From contig NC_080729.1 in NCBI RefSeq assembly GCF_019097595.1, positions 5,826,917-5,890,916 of the forward strand: DNA of 64,000 nt. Reading direction: 5' to 3'. Positions 1 to 10,923 of this stretch are shown here, in pieces (the stretch's first letter is position 1; every line of letters starts with the position of its first letter). The position numbers and the translations under genes are program-made. The stretch is from Hemibagrus wyckioides (lineage: Eukaryota; Chordata; Actinopteri; Siluriformes; Bagridae). The notes below the pieces were generated by a model, which worked only from the letters and a program-made list of their open reading frames with translations, had not been told where the DNA came from and made no database searches.

Positions 1-360
1 CAGGACATAGTACATGAACAATCAACAATGACAGGTACACAAGGATGCCTATTTAAAGGGCTACACATTACACAGGTGACACAACAGGGTAGGAGAACAA
101 TGGGAAAGGCGTGGCACAAAATACACACAAAGAAGCAGGCTTCCAAGGTTCACCTGCCAGCGCCCTCTCCAGGCCTGGCAGGGAACTGTCCAGCTGTTCC
201 TGACACGCATGCGCCTTGCACGCATAAACCAATGGAAGTTTCTCTATGTGTTTAAACGTTACTGAATCAAACAATGTTACGCTGTGTGCAACAGAAACTC
301 TAAACAATTTACAGACATAGTCTCAAAACATTATGCGGAATTCCAGCAGGGGTTGCCATA
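1..360. other. No recognised feature
   Basis: Two overlapping short open frames on opposite strands (28-255 plus, 68-307 minus) have no recognisable domain, no start context and no splice signals. I see nothing I can name here. Confidence 0.5.
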
Positions 361-723
361 TGTCTTTGTTTATGTTTTGTGTTCTCACGTGTTTGCCCCG
401 TCCGATCCTTAGCCCGTTCCCGCCTCTGCACATGATTACCTTCCCTATATATACGGGTTCTGTTGTGTGTGGTTTTGCTTAGTCCTCATCGTTATTGTGT
501 GGCCTCTTCTGTTCTCTGGATTTTATTTTGTGTTGAGTTTTTCCCCCAGTGTTTCCGTGTATTTTTCTGTTTATTTTTAAAAATAAAGTAGATTATCCCG
601 ACTGGCTGCTATCCCTGCACTTAAATACGTATCAAATACGTGTATTCGCTAAACACCATTCTTCGTAACTTAGCGTTCTTCACCGTGCTTTTATTCTCGT
701 TCTCCTGTAAACAAAATATCACA
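361..723 (+). mobile_element. LTR-like block, possible solo LTR
   Basis: The block opens with TGTCTTTG and closes with CACA, has a TATATATA box near 448 and an AATAAAG poly(A) signal near 582, which is the order TG, TATA, poly(A) signal, CA of a retroviral or Gypsy-type LTR. No 5 bp target duplication is visible at the two ends and no internal retroelement genes flank it. It would be a solo LTR if real. The alternative is ordinary intergenic DNA with a chance TATA box. Confidence 0.3.
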
Positions 724-980
724 TCCGGATCCCAAAACAAAAGACAATGCATTTAACCTATACCATTTTCGTACGTCAATTGGTCAAGCTTGCTTTCAGT
801 AATCACAGGCATTTTCTTCAGGAAATGCAGCTTTCTAGTTATAGATGAGATCTCAATGGTGGACTGTTGGCATACATTCATGGAAAATTACGCCAAATTA
901 AACAAACTGGAGACTTTTCTCCTTTTGATAATGTTAGCGGTTGGAGATTTTTTTCCAGTTGCCTCCTAAAAATATGTTAT

Positions 981-1104
981 TAAAAAATAACAATCCTTAT
1001 GAAAACAACAGGGTCCTGCAGACTACTAGTGCTTGGGCCCTAATAAAAAAATAATCCTTAGAAGAACAAGTGGGTCCTGCGCACTACTAGTGCTTGGGCT
1101 CTAA
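981..1104 (+). repeat. Two-unit imperfect tandem repeat
   Basis: Two units of about 62 bp each share the order A-rich, AATCCTTA, a GGGTCCTGC block, then CTACTAGTGCTTGGG. The second unit begins near 1044. No coding sense is apparent. Confidence 0.7.
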
Positions 1105-1267
1105 AGATTGCTAAGCAAATCCATCATGCTGTGAGATTTACCAAAAACACAGCAATTACCTTTGCAGGCGCGTCTATCTTATACTGCTGTAAAAACAAAG
1201 CTGGATACTCTTTCTTTCTGTATAATTAGCTGTAACCTTTGCCGCGATCCAGATTGTTACAAACCAA

Positions 1268-1560
1268 GTGTCCAGATTGAGGTTATGTAGATCAGAATAT
1301 TGTTTTGAAGAACATAAAATGAGTCTTCAGTTGAGCAGTGGTGAATATTCATTGTGTGAATCGGGTTTCTTCTGCAGTAAATGCAGTACCGTGATACATC
1401 AGAACCTTTTAATTGTGTGTGCTGTATGGCGATGTGTAAAACTGTCGTGAAAAACGTGATACAGATACTGAACATAGCTGTTTTATACAAGCAGCAAAGA
1501 AAGAATCGAGCAACAGGAAATACATCTTTTGTGATTTTGAGACTTGACAGGAAACGGGAA
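1268..1560 (+). pseudogene. Polinton-like DNA polymerase B fragment (zinc region and ExoI)
   Basis: The same sequence recurs at 42850-43110 inside a longer Polinton-like block. The fragment holds a cysteine-rich stretch (GEYSLCESGFFCSKC and a following C..C) and, in another frame near 1531, the residues DFET typical of the ExoI motif of family B polymerases. It cannot be read in one frame to the end, so it is a broken piece. Assignment to a Polinton/Maverick polymerase is from the order zinc cluster then DFET, and is moderate. Confidence 0.5.
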
Positions 1561-1887
1561 CTCGTATAGCTAATTAATTATGCTGTATTGATTTTCACAG
1601 AGAGGAGCGGGTGTCTGAAGTGTTTAACTTGTAAAGAAGTTGCGATGTAACAAATACCAAGGCTATACATTTATCACTCATAATGCATGAGGGTTTGATT
1701 CATATATTTTGTTAAATCATTCAGAACTGCCATTGCCTCAGCTGCCAGTCTGCCTCAGTTGTCAGAGCTGGACAAAAATGTACAATATTTCAAATCTACT
1801 TATTTCCTAAACACTACAGGGATTTTTCTTTCTTGTGTCCTGCATAATTTCACATAATAACTTACCTGAGGTCAGTGTAACATCAGG

Positions 1888-2345
1888 TATCAAGTCAAGA
1901 AGTTTTTATTGTCATTTCGAGCATATATAGCAGATGCAGTACATAGTGAAATGAAACAATGTTCCTCCAGGACCATGGTGCTACATAAAACACAAAACTA
2001 CATAAAACAACACAGAGCTAAGGACTAAACAGTAAGTTAATCTAGCCACATAAAGTGCATAGTGTGGAACCTAGTGCAAAGAGAGTAAGAAATAAAATAA
2101 AATAGTACTGACCAGTATACAGTCTGTGTGGACCATTGTGCAAAGAAAAGGAGGCTTGTGAACATGTACACATATGATAGCAGCAGCTGGGAGCAGCATT
2201 AAAGTGTGATGGACAAAAACAGCATGTAAACAGCATTAAAGTGTGATGTACAACCAAATGGGGGTGTGTGAGAGGGGTGTGTGTGAGGGGGTGTGGGGTC
2301 ACCCACAATGCTGTTGCCTTTGCCGCGTGTATTGTAAATGTCCGT
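1888..2345 (-). mobile_element. LINE 3' end, inverted
   Basis: Read on the minus strand this is the same 3' region as the LINE at 31359-32242: a match beginning near GTCCGTGA, the GTACTGC/CATTTCACTATG stretch, and the terminal TGACAATAAA-like signal near 1900. The sequence has drifted more than the two copies at 31 and 55 kb, so it is an independent, older insertion. No reverse-transcriptase coding remains. Confidence 0.7.
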
Positions 2346-2359
2346 GATTTATTTTAGTC

Positions 2360-2360
<1 letters not shown>

Positions 2361-2398
<38 letters not shown>
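2361..2398. repeat. (ATT)n microsatellite
   Basis: A run of TTA/ATT triplets of about 38 bp adjoins the LINE 3' end. Confidence 0.95.
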
Positions 2399-2963
2399 GA
2401 TGATTTATTTCCACTTCTAATATTGTTTTTCCACAAATTGTATCTTTCGACCATAAAATGATGAAGCGAGTCACATGCTCTATCACCTTCTTCACCAGTT
2501 CCTTACCAGTACACTACACAGCTGCTCTCATCTGTTTTTGTTTATAAAGTTATTTTTAAGTCTGTGATCTTTACGCTTGTGTGTGTGGAAGCACATTTTA
2601 CATTTCCTGCTTGTTTTTAATAAAGAACACAGATTCTGAAGTAGAGTTTATTAAGTGTATTTATCAAGTATATTTTCGTCTTTAAACACTGGGCAGTTGA
2701 AGGGTCATTATATTAGGCAAAAAGAGATTTCTACTTATTTCTTTCTATTCATTTTGAGAAATGATTTATTTTAATGTAATTGATTTAATACATATATATA
2801 GTTGAAAATAGTTTTAACAGATTTCTTTTTTTTACCCAGACAGAGTATTAGTTTTGACTTTTTGTTATATAAAGAGTTCTTTTAAAACACTGGCTGATGA
2901 ACTTCTGGATGTTTGAACAAAAACAAAACAATTGATGAGTCTTCTATGAAGAAAAACATGTTT
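2399..2963. other. AT-rich region downstream of the kinase
   Basis: About 560 bp without a coding frame or recognised repeat. It lies 3' of the minus-strand kinase and probably includes intergenic DNA. Confidence 0.5.
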
Positions 2964-2969
2964 TTTATT
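2964..2969 (-). terminator. Candidate poly(A) signal of the kinase
   Basis: AATAAA on the minus strand about 65 bp beyond the kinase stop codon. The position suits a short 3' UTR. Confidence 0.5.
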
Positions 2970-3032
2970 TGATAATTACAAGACAGTAAGAATTAATGAT
3001 TAAAATGATAAATTAACATTAGATTAACAGAG

Positions 3033-4158
3033 TTAATATTTTGTGTTAATGAAGGAGAAGCCATTAAAATCCTCTTGGATGGACTGGATAAAGAAGGAGA
3101 GTTTCCCATGAGAAAGCTTGGGCTCCTCACGGGTGAAACTGCCATTAAAATGACTGACGTCCCTCTTAGATGTTAACTGTGGTTTAAATGGAGGGGTAAT
3201 CTTCCTCTGTTCCAGCTGTGACCAGTTGATCTTCTTAAAGAAACGGTGAACTTTGATGGCTTTCTCCTTGCCCTGGGACGCCACACAGCCGAGACGATCC
3301 GTGGGGTTCTTCCTCAGGAATGCTTTGAGGATGCTGACCGCCTTTTTGCTGAGGTTCGATGGATAATGCGGCTCAGCATGGACGATGTACTCGAACATCT
3401 TCTCCCGGTTGTGATGATAAAACGGGGAGTAGCCTGTCATCATCTCATACATGATCAAACCTAGGGCCCACCAATCCACCGACGTGTCGTATTCCATATA
3501 CTGTATCATCTCTGGTGCCATGTAGTTGGGTGTGCCACAAAAGGTGTTGGAAGTCTTGCCATCTAGTATGCCCTCTGCACACAAGCCAAAGTCAGCAAGC
3601 TTGCAGTGGCCGTCGGCGTCTAGGAGGATGTTTTCAGGTTTGAGATCTCGGTGAATGATCCCGTTGCGGTGGAGGAACATGAGGGCACAGGCGATCTCAG
3701 CAGCATAAAACCTGCTGCGGTTTTCATCAAACCCACATGAACGGGACATGTGAAATGAGAGATCCCCTCCATTCACATATTCCATTGCGAAGCACAACGA
3801 GTCGCTGGTCTGGAAGCTGCAGTAGAGGTGGGTCAGGTAGGGGTGTTCACTGGCTAGAGCCAAGATCCTCCTCTCCATAAAGGTGCCGTGGATGGAATCA
3901 AATTCCCAAATCGTTTCCTTCTTCATGATCTTCAGGGCATACACCTCATCAGTGCCTTTGAGCTCTGAGAGAATCACCTTCCCGTATGTACCCTTTCCGA
4001 GTACGCTGAGGAAGTTGAAGTCCTCCAGGCTCTTTCTCTTTAGCTGAAGCTCCTCATCCTCTCTGCTCTCCTCTGAACTACACGCATTCAGGGATGAAGT
4101 CTTCTCTTCCAGAGGCTGAGGTGCTGCATCTCCACTGCTCTTTACCGATATCTCTACA
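3033..4158 (-). CDS. PKC-epsilon/eta-like Ser/Thr kinase, catalytic part in one exon
   Basis: AGC-family protein kinase most like novel PKCs. The open frame continues to an ATG at 4211 (392 aa). A splice acceptor (pyrimidine tract then TTATAG) at 4159-4160 suggests the exon really begins at 4158, so the first 18 residues are probably intron. Counting from that ATG: P-loop GKGTYGKV 72-79, ATP lysine K94, alpha-C glutamate in MERRIL (E113), HRDLKPEN with D189, DFG 207-209, activation-loop T223 in NTFCGTP, APE 232-234, DWWALG, turn motif EPKLS near 367, hydrophobic motif FNGFSF 382-387. All catalytic residues are present. The whole kinase domain and C-tail lack introns, and no C1 or C2 domain is encoded nearby. 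The catalytic loop reads HRDLKPEN where I would expect YRDLKLDN for PKC. It could be a retrogene or an intron-poor fish-specific paralogue. Function inferred: cytoplasmic kinase no longer controlled by diacylglycerol. Confidence 0.85.
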
Positions 4159-4718
4159 CTATAACAGAGAAAGAACCACAGCAGAATTAGCACTTCTATA
4201 CATTTAAACATTATTCAGGTTTTGATTCAACACTTCCACTCTCTGGGACAGATGTACACACATGGGAATGAACATAACTGGGTGTGATGACAATATGAGC
4301 TCACGTTGTTGAGAAAGGAGTTTTAATTTTCTAAAGCTACAGCTAATCACATGAACTGCACCTGGGACCAGCTTTTGGTACAATCTTCCCTCAGATGTGG
4401 ATTGTATTAGTCCTATTTTACCTTTCGGGAGAGATGGCCTGTACTTCATCAGCTACTCCTCGCTTCACTTTGTTTTTCTTATTCTGTTCAGGACAACACA
4501 AATACAACAAGGTTCAGTTTGTTCACATAATCACAACACAAAAGCTGGAGTTTTACTGATGTATTATATTGTAAAGAATTTCAGATACAGTGTAGGGAAA
4601 AGTAGAGTCATCCAATCTTACCCGTCTCAAACGACGAAAGGAAGTCAGAGAGTTTCCCATGTCAGATTGATCTTCTTATGAACAGATGAACACAAATGAA
4701 GTAAGATAAATATGAACA

Positions 4719-4852
4719 CTGTAGGACTGTGAGTTCACGCTGAAGAACTTTACAAACACACGATGTAGGACTATAAACACACACGCGCTCTGTAGGACTG
4801 CAAATACACGCTCTGTAGGACTGGTAATGGTCACGTGATGTAAGACTGGTCA
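4719..4852. repeat. Imperfect tandem repeat around TGTAGGACTG
   Basis: Four to five spaced occurrences of a GTAGGACT core, followed by AC-rich spacers, lie upstream of the kinase on its own strand. Units are about 20-45 bp and uneven. The rest of 4159-5010 has no gene I can support. Confidence 0.6.
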
Positions 4853-5010
4853 CTATGCCGACGATTCTGAAAGGTGTTCCGAATTCTGATTCTGTGATGT
4901 CATGAGTGCAGGCTAGCTGCAGAGAATAAAGAGCTTTAGTAGTGATGTAAACGTTTTGATAAACATTCCACACAGGTGTCAATGTGTTTTACATATTTTA
5001 AGAAAACACT

Positions 5011-5037
5011 ATTATTATTATTATTATTATTATTATT
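5011..5037. repeat. (ATT)n microsatellite
   Basis: Nine ATT units between AT-rich flanks. Confidence 0.95.
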
Positions 5038-5595
5038 CATTTTCTCTCATATTCCTTTTATAACTGTCCCATGAATATACTGTATATATTAGAAGCATTT
5101 TCTTTTGGTTTTATAAAAACAGTTGTAACATATCCACTATGATATATTTTCACAGAAGACTGAAAAGCTGCATTTGGAAATATTAATGAAACACGACTCT
5201 GTGCAATTATTAATGATACTTTACATTTAAAAAAAAATAGTTTTTAAACAGGCTGCTCAGACGAATCTAGTGAAGTTGTTGTTTTGTCAACCAGCAGCAT
5301 GTAAAGGTTCATGCAACTAAAATGTAAAAAATGGAGAGTGGTGGATCTTGGTGTTTCTGAATGCTCCTGCCTCCCACAATCATTCCTAGATTTCAGTGTT
5401 TCTTAATGATTTTATTTAATCTTATTCCCCCAAATGTACACAAATATAATAATTTAGAAATGAATGATGTGGTGCCGAACAAAAACCGTAAAATTAAAGT
5501 AAAATACAATCATTCATATAAAGTGCAAAAACAATAATTCTACACTGATGTTTTACAGGTTTTTTCTGTAAAATTATGATCAAACATCCTTAATA

Positions 5596-5756
5596 AAGTG
5601 ACAGCATCAAAAGTTTTAAAGAGAAACACTGTAATTTTATGGATTTCTCATATTTTATTAAGAACCAAAACCTTCCAAAAAGTGACAGCAGTAAATGTTT
5701 TGAAGAGAAAAACTTATTTTATTCATTTCTCCTTTATTATTCAGAACTAATAAAAT
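5596..5756 (+). repeat. Two-unit tandem duplication of about 84 bp
   Basis: Units start with AAGTGACAGCA at 5596 and 5680 and continue through a GTTTT-AAGAGAAA core to a TTTCTC stretch. The remainder of 5038-6205 is AT-rich with no gene I can support. It is shared with 43.4-44.1 kb. Confidence 0.7.
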
Positions 5757-6205
5757 GTCAAGACATGCTCAAAATTGTAAATGTAACAGATTTATTTTTA
5801 AAGACGAATTAATTCAGTTTAACAATTACAGTACCAATGTTACATTAAATTTATTTAACATTTATTATTCACTGTACTGATTAAGAAAATAAAAATGATC
5901 ATAAAATATAAGCTTTAGGATATCTGTGATACAAAATACAATAGAGTAATACAAAACTGCTGCATGTACAACATACACATCTTCAAGAGACCCCAGGATG
6001 AACTGAAAAACAAACATGGCATTAAGGTTACTCATGAAATCATGATTTCACCTTTGAATCGAGTGGAGAAAGGAACAATTGGTGCAGTTTGCTGGTTTTT
6101 AGCTTGTTTTTTCAATTCATTTTGTATTGTTTTCCACGATATTCTACTCCTGTGGACTGTGTAGCTCTGATAAATTGTGTGGATAAACATTACATTGTCA
6201 TTTAC

Positions 6206-8045
6206 AGGGTTAATTCACCCAAAAATGAAGAATCAAGAGTCATTTACTGTCCCTCATGTCATTTCATACATGTAAGACTTTTGTTCATCTTCATAACACA
6301 AATGAAGATATTCTGTCCCTCCTACAGTGAGACTGGAAAACTACTCTATATTAACCCTTTCAGACCTGAATTATGTTCCAATGATGAAAAAATAAAAATG
6401 TTATTTTCCCACCCAAAAACAAGAATCAGTATAAAAAATTAAAATATCAAATTTTTATAATTGCTTTTTAAAATGTCCACTGCAATGGACGGTGGGTCAT
6501 AACAGATGTAAAATAATGCCATTTAAACAGAATTTGTTCGTTTTTTATTATTATTATTTATTTCTGGAGCATAAACTTGAAACACAAGGTAAAAATGCTA
6601 TTGTAAGATGTCCTGCTTTTTATGTGATTACTTATCAACAAGAGAAACAACCATATTTAACAATCAAACAATAATATTTATTGTAAATTGTAAGGAGAAC
6701 AAGTGGTCACCAACTGATTACTCATTTAGTTGTTGTATTTGAAAATAACATTTTAAAACTAAACCTTATGTTGCACTGCATTTTTAACTGCAGTTACGGA
6801 ATTCTGGTCTTTTTTTGATCATATTTTTTCATTTTCTGTGGGCTTCCTTGAAGCAGTTACTTTGTGGAATGAAGCAGTAGTGTACCTTACATTTGTCACA
6901 ATACACGTGTTTTCCCAGTGCACTTTGGAAATTTACACCTGGTTGCTTCTTTACGACGGTCGTATTTCAGCATGTGGTCCGTCATGTCAGTGCGCACATC
7001 TTCAATTGGCCGTCGTTCAGCAGAGCATCTCCATACTGGTTCTTCTTGAAGCGGTAGGCTTGGTGACAAGCTTGATCTTCCTCTTTTTCTTGCTCCTGCA
7101 CGCACAAGGGCTTCTGCTACATTCATTTTGAAGTGTAGGAGATCCAATGTGTACTGCTCAGTAATGCCCTGGTGTCGCTGGTCTCTTAGGTACTCAAGCC
7201 AGCTGTTCACAACAGCCAGATCAAAAGCATGTGTAAACATTCTAAGCATCCATTTTCTGGACCTAATGTCTGTCCTGTACAGACTTATCAATTGATCCAA
7301 CTTGTCCACACCCCCCATGGCCTGGTTATATCCCATTACAACTTCAGGACGCTGGACTTTCACAAAGGACCTTCTCTGCTGATCCCATCTCTTCTTTTCC
7401 AGCTCCAACAAAGTTGGAAGCCATGACCACAGTGTGATTATCAAACCACTTGGTTAACACAACTTTTCCATCCCTGCTCCTGACTTGATCATGGTTACCT
7501 CTTCCTCTTTTAGACATCTCTTTGTCACTCATCAGTGGTGGGTTGGCAAAGTGGGACACCCTAGCTGTTCCAGCTGCATATATTTTCTTTGCTGCCAACA
7601 ACTCAAGCAGATTGTAAGTTGTAAAGAAGTTATCGAAGAAGACCTTGTGGTTTGGGCTGAGCAGCCGTTGACACAGATGGTTTACCACTGCAGCTCCATG
7701 GCCTAAGATGGCCTTATCTCTCTCAGAAAGCTCTGTGGTATATAAGAAAATCATATGCTAGGCCACTTCTGCCACAGAGAAAGTATATTTTGATGCCCCA
7801 TGGCTGTGGTTTTCTTTTGATGTACTGAAGGCAGGAAAGTTTACCTTTAAAAGGTACAATTTGTTCATCAAGAGTTCCTCTTCCACGGAAAGTGAAAGAC
7901 ACTGTTTTCGTACACTGTCATATAGAGGTCTGACTTTATAAAACACATCTTTGTTTTCAAGAGGCCTATCATAAGTGTTAATATAGTATATAAATAGTAG
8001 TTGATCATCTTCTTTTGAATCTTCATTTTTGGCTGAATTATCCCT
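6206..8045. mobile_element. TTAA-flanked element with AGGG termini containing piggyBac remnant
   Basis: Left end reads AGGGTTAATTCACCCAAAAA; the right end is its inverted match (AGGGATAATTCAGCCAAAAA read inward). Flanking target copies are TTAC (6202-6205, mutated) and TTAA (8046-8049); in the sister copy at 44097-45796 both are TTAA. The interior carries a piggyBac-type transposase remnant, and a second TTAACCCTTTCAG sequence at 6351 looks like a nested piggyBac 5' end. So this is either an autonomous-type piggyBac-related element or a MITE that received a piggyBac. The second piggyBac end is not found. Confidence 0.7.
6829..7946 (-). pseudogene. piggyBac (PGBD4-like) transposase, frameshifted
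   Basis: Three frames together cover the middle and end of a piggyBac transposase: a segment beginning KVRPLYDSVR (7946-7758), one with DNFFTTYNLLELLA (7754-about 7360), and one with AMGGVDKLDQLISLYRTDIR (about 7400-6896). The C-terminal cysteine-rich domain (CDKCKVHYC...) is reached only by a further frame change at about 6896 and stops at 6829. At least three frame breaks are present, all shared with the copy at 44.6-45.7 kb except for a few substitutions, so inactivation preceded the duplication. The N-terminal half is missing. Not capable of making an active enzyme. Confidence 0.9.
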
Positions 8046-8424
8046 TTAACTATATAACTAAGTGCATTAATAAGTAAAATCATAACATACAACAAAAGGT
8101 CAGTGACTCTGCTCCAGAAGTGACCGTTACAGCAGTTAAAGAACAATCCTCTTCTCATCAGTTGGATCTTTGGTGCATCTGGAAGGAGGAGAGAAAAAAA
8201 AAGGACATACTGTGATTCACTGAGAAGTCCTTTAAATTCTTTCATTTCATTTGTCTTTAACAACATTTGACATGAGATATTCTGCTATGTGAAGAAAGAG
8301 CACTGGAGGTTTTGAGAGTGCTAGTTATTAAATGTTGTTAGATCCTTCTGACATGTCATGAAAGCCAAGAATTTTGGATCCAGATTGTCAGAACACATCT
8401 GATATCATACAGAGTCATAAAATG

Positions 8425-8817
8425 AAAGAAAGTCACATAAAAATGAAAATTCTGACATCATGGTCTTCATGTCTTTTTGAACCTGTATCACTCTCATTTT
8501 TCTGTAAAACAAAAGATATTCTAAAGAATTTTGGCAACCAGAAAGTTTCAGTGCCCATTGACTTCCATTGTAGAAAAACTTCCACTTACACATTTATTAA
8601 AATTCACCGGAGTTGCATGGATTACTGTCATGATGGCTGTATATAGTTTTTGAAGAATCGCCATTCTGGTGTCTATTGTATTATACAGACTTACAAAGAT
8701 GGATTACTTTTCCAAAAATCTTTCTGTACACCAAAAGAAAGTAGGTCATTTCCATCTGGGATGGCATGAGCAAGAGTAAATTATATTTTTTGCTGCTTTT
8801 TTGTGAACAAACCCTTT
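8425..8817. mobile_element. MITE related to the TTAA element
   Basis: The left part holds CATAAAAATGAAAATTCTGA and the right end reads inward as AAAGGGTTTGTTCAC, both close to the termini of the 6206-8045 element. The interior (CCATTGACTTCCAT) has no coding. The left terminus proper is eroded. A sister lies at 46176-46568. Confidence 0.5.
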
Positions 8818-8874
8818 AAAATGAACTAAGAGCTTTATTTTTTATACTTCTCTTTTATATACACTGAGATATAC

Positions 8875-9070
8875 GGGGATGTGGTAGCTTAGTGGTGAAG
8901 GTGTTGGACAACGGATAGGAAGGTTGTGAGTTGAGACCCCAGGTCCACCAAGCTGCCAATGCTGGGCCCCTGAGTAAGGCCCTTAACCCTCAATTGCTCA
9001 GTTGTATAAAATGAGACACATTGTACATCACTCTGGATAAGGCTGTCTGTAAATGGCAGAAATGTAAATA
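8875..9070 (+). mobile_element. tRNA-derived SINE
   Basis: An A-box-like TAGCTTAGTGGT lies near 8885 and a degenerate B box (GGTTGTGAGTTGAGACC) about 45 bp on. A central GAGTAAGGCCCTTAACCCTC follows, then a LINE-like tail CTCTGGATAAGGCTGTCTG and ATGTAAAT ends. This is the layout of a fish V-type SINE. It sits in the intron between exons c and d of the unrecognised gene. Sister at 46624-46821. Confidence 0.8.
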
Positions 9071-9147
9071 TACTTACTTGTGATGGACTTGTCTCTCCGT
9101 TGGGTGTCTGTTCTCCCCATAAGCATTTTTTTTTTCAAATGCTTTAT

Positions 9148-9806
9148 CTGAAAGAGAAAAAAATAGCAGCTTTCAGTGGTATAAAATGTAATATAAAAAT
9201 ACTCAGTAACAAACAGGAAGTTGCACATGCATCAATCGCACAAATATGGCACATGAAAATTCTGCATTAAACTTTGTGCTCGTTCATCATTGCCGTGCAA
9301 AGTTACAACATTCTGCGTGGAATTTAATATGAAATGCTCCCATGCCTTAGAGGACTTGGGTCACACACTTTTATCCGACGTGCTTGTACTCTCCGCTCTT
9401 CCGATGTGCGCCTGGAACAGTGCTATGATTCAATGCGTGGTGACGGGCACCGGCCAACTAATCGATAATGTCACTGTCAATGTTGATCGATTCATTGTTT
9501 CAGCCCTACTTGTAAATAAAATTTTGCCGTTTCCTGAACATCATACATTTTGGAAAATAATCTATCTTGCCATGGTACCAGTATCTCCATACCTAGTGCT
9601 TATTATTTTCGAGCCATAAATAAGAGAAGGTTATGGATTTCTGAGCTTTTCGTTTACATTCTCAGTGTAGAAACAGTCAATCGTTCTCTTCTTTCTTAAT
9701 TAATGTCTCTTCTTTCATTCACACAAAGTATTCTGCACAATATCTACCCACTGAGATTGTCCAGAAGGGTCAGTCTTAAGGCAGTTCCTCCCCAATTCCT
9801 TAAATA
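9148..9806. other. Intron-like stretch with a 109-codon frame of unknown status
   Basis: A plus-strand frame at 9290-9619 is kept in the sister at 47040-47369 with one residue changed. It has no recognised domain, no good start context, and includes an ATCGATTA-type repeat. I regard it as a chance frame inside an intron. Confidence 0.4.
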
Positions 9807-10360
9807 TACTATATTGCCAAAAGTTTTGGAACACCCTTCCAAATCATTGAATTCAAGTGTTGTTTTTCAGGGTTTGGGCTCGGCCACTTAGTTCCAGTGA
9901 AAGGAACTCTTAGTGCTTCAGCTTCATACCAAGACATTTTGGACAAATTCATGCTCCCAACTTTGTGGGAACAGTTTGGGGATGACCGCTTCCTGTTCCA
10001 ACATGACTGCACACCAGTGCACAAAGCAAGGTCCATAAAGACATGGGTGAGGGAGTTTGGTGTGGAGGAACTTGACTGGCCTGCCTGAGTCCTGACCTCA
10101 ACCCCATAGAACACTTTTGCGATGAATTGGCCCTTCTCGTCCAACATCAGTGCCTGACCTCACAAATGTGCTTCTAGAGCAATGGTCAAAAATTCCCAGA
10201 AATACACTCCTAAACCTTGTGGAAAGCCTTCCTAGAAGAGTTGAAGCTGTAATAGCTGCAAAGAGCGGGCAAACTCCATATTAAACCTTAAAGATTAAGA
10301 ATGGGATGTCATTAAAGTTCATGTAAAGGCAGACGTCCCAAAACTTTTGGCATTATAGTG
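9807..10360 (+). mobile_element. Tc1-like deletion derivative
   Basis: Bounded by TA dinucleotides, with inverted ends (CTATATTGCCAAAAGTTTTG left, CACTATAATGCCAAAAGTTT read inward from the right). The interior keeps only the C-terminal half of a DD34E transposase: the second catalytic aspartate in FQHDCTPVHKA, followed by stops before the glutamate motif. The 5' half of the gene is deleted, so it is non-autonomous. Sister at 47557-48110. Confidence 0.85.
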
Positions 10361-10880
10361 TATATACAAATAGTGCTTACCTTGCTCATCTCCACTTGTT
10401 GCAAGTCTATTCATTATACTGTACTGTATTAATTATCCAAACACTATAATAGCTTATCTGTACTTATGAAGTTTTCAAGTGTGCCTTCAATGTAATGAAA
10501 ACTTATGTAGAAACACGATACCACTAAACCATCAGCTATCTTAGATTGCACTACCTTGTGTTATACGGGCAGGACATTGATTTAGAGCAATGTCAGAGGT
10601 GTATTCTGTACCTGGTAGTCCTTGATTAACTCCTCTGTCTCTTCACCAAGGTAGAAAATGAGGACTCTGATCACAGCTTCTCTTCGGGACTCAGTGCTGC
10701 TGTGATAAAAAACAAAACGAAACAATAACTACATACATATATAAATACAGACTTCAGAATGCTAGCACATAAAGCTAAGTGCTAGATTGTTATATGTACC
10801 TGCTTCATTTAAAAGGTCAAGGGTGTCATCAAGTTTCCTCCCGACAGAACCTCCCTTCTTCCTGCAAATAGGGAATCGAT

Positions 10881-10919
<39 letters not shown>
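10881..10919. repeat. (GA)n microsatellite forming the acceptor tract of exon a
   Basis: On the minus strand this is (TC)n immediately before the AG acceptor of exon a. All six modules have the run, with different lengths and some GATA interruptions. From here to 11430 no gene is visible beyond a GCTAGC/TTAGC-rich patch near 10975-11025. Confidence 0.9.

Positions 10920-10923
<4 letters not shown>

Larger units (their letters stand above)
8046..10880 (-). pseudogene. Four-exon unrecognised gene (LGEETEELIKDYQ), 3' end cut by transposon
   Basis: On the minus strand: exon a 10880-10800 (RFPICRKKGGSVGRKLDD..., acceptor CTCTCAG, donor GTACAT), exon b 10699-10612 (RREAVIRVLIFYLGEETEEL..., donor GTACAG), exon c 9147-9078 (IKHLKKKMLMGRTDTQRRD..., donor GTAAGT), exon d from 8178 (APKIQLMRRGLFFNCC...). 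Exons b, c and d join in compatible phase and stay open. Exon a ends one base into a codon and does not join exon b in the frame that stays open, so either a boundary is misplaced or a frameshift exists. Exon d runs straight into the TTAA element at 8045. I do not recognise the product. The small basic exons resemble an uncharacterised fish protein rather than a transposase, but that is only an impression. Confidence 0.45.

Noticed and set aside
4422..4449. Possible first exon of the kinase (MKYRPSLPK, donor GTAAAA)
   Set aside because: The donor is plausible, but 28 bp joined to the acceptor at 4158 puts a TAG two codons on. The phase does not fit.
9290..9619. 109-codon ORF conserved in two copies
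   Set aside because: Conservation follows from recent duplication of the whole segment. No domain, no splice or promoter signal.
10881..10919. Z-DNA or regulatory GA element
   Set aside because: It is the ordinary pyrimidine tract of an acceptor expanded as a microsatellite. No further signal.
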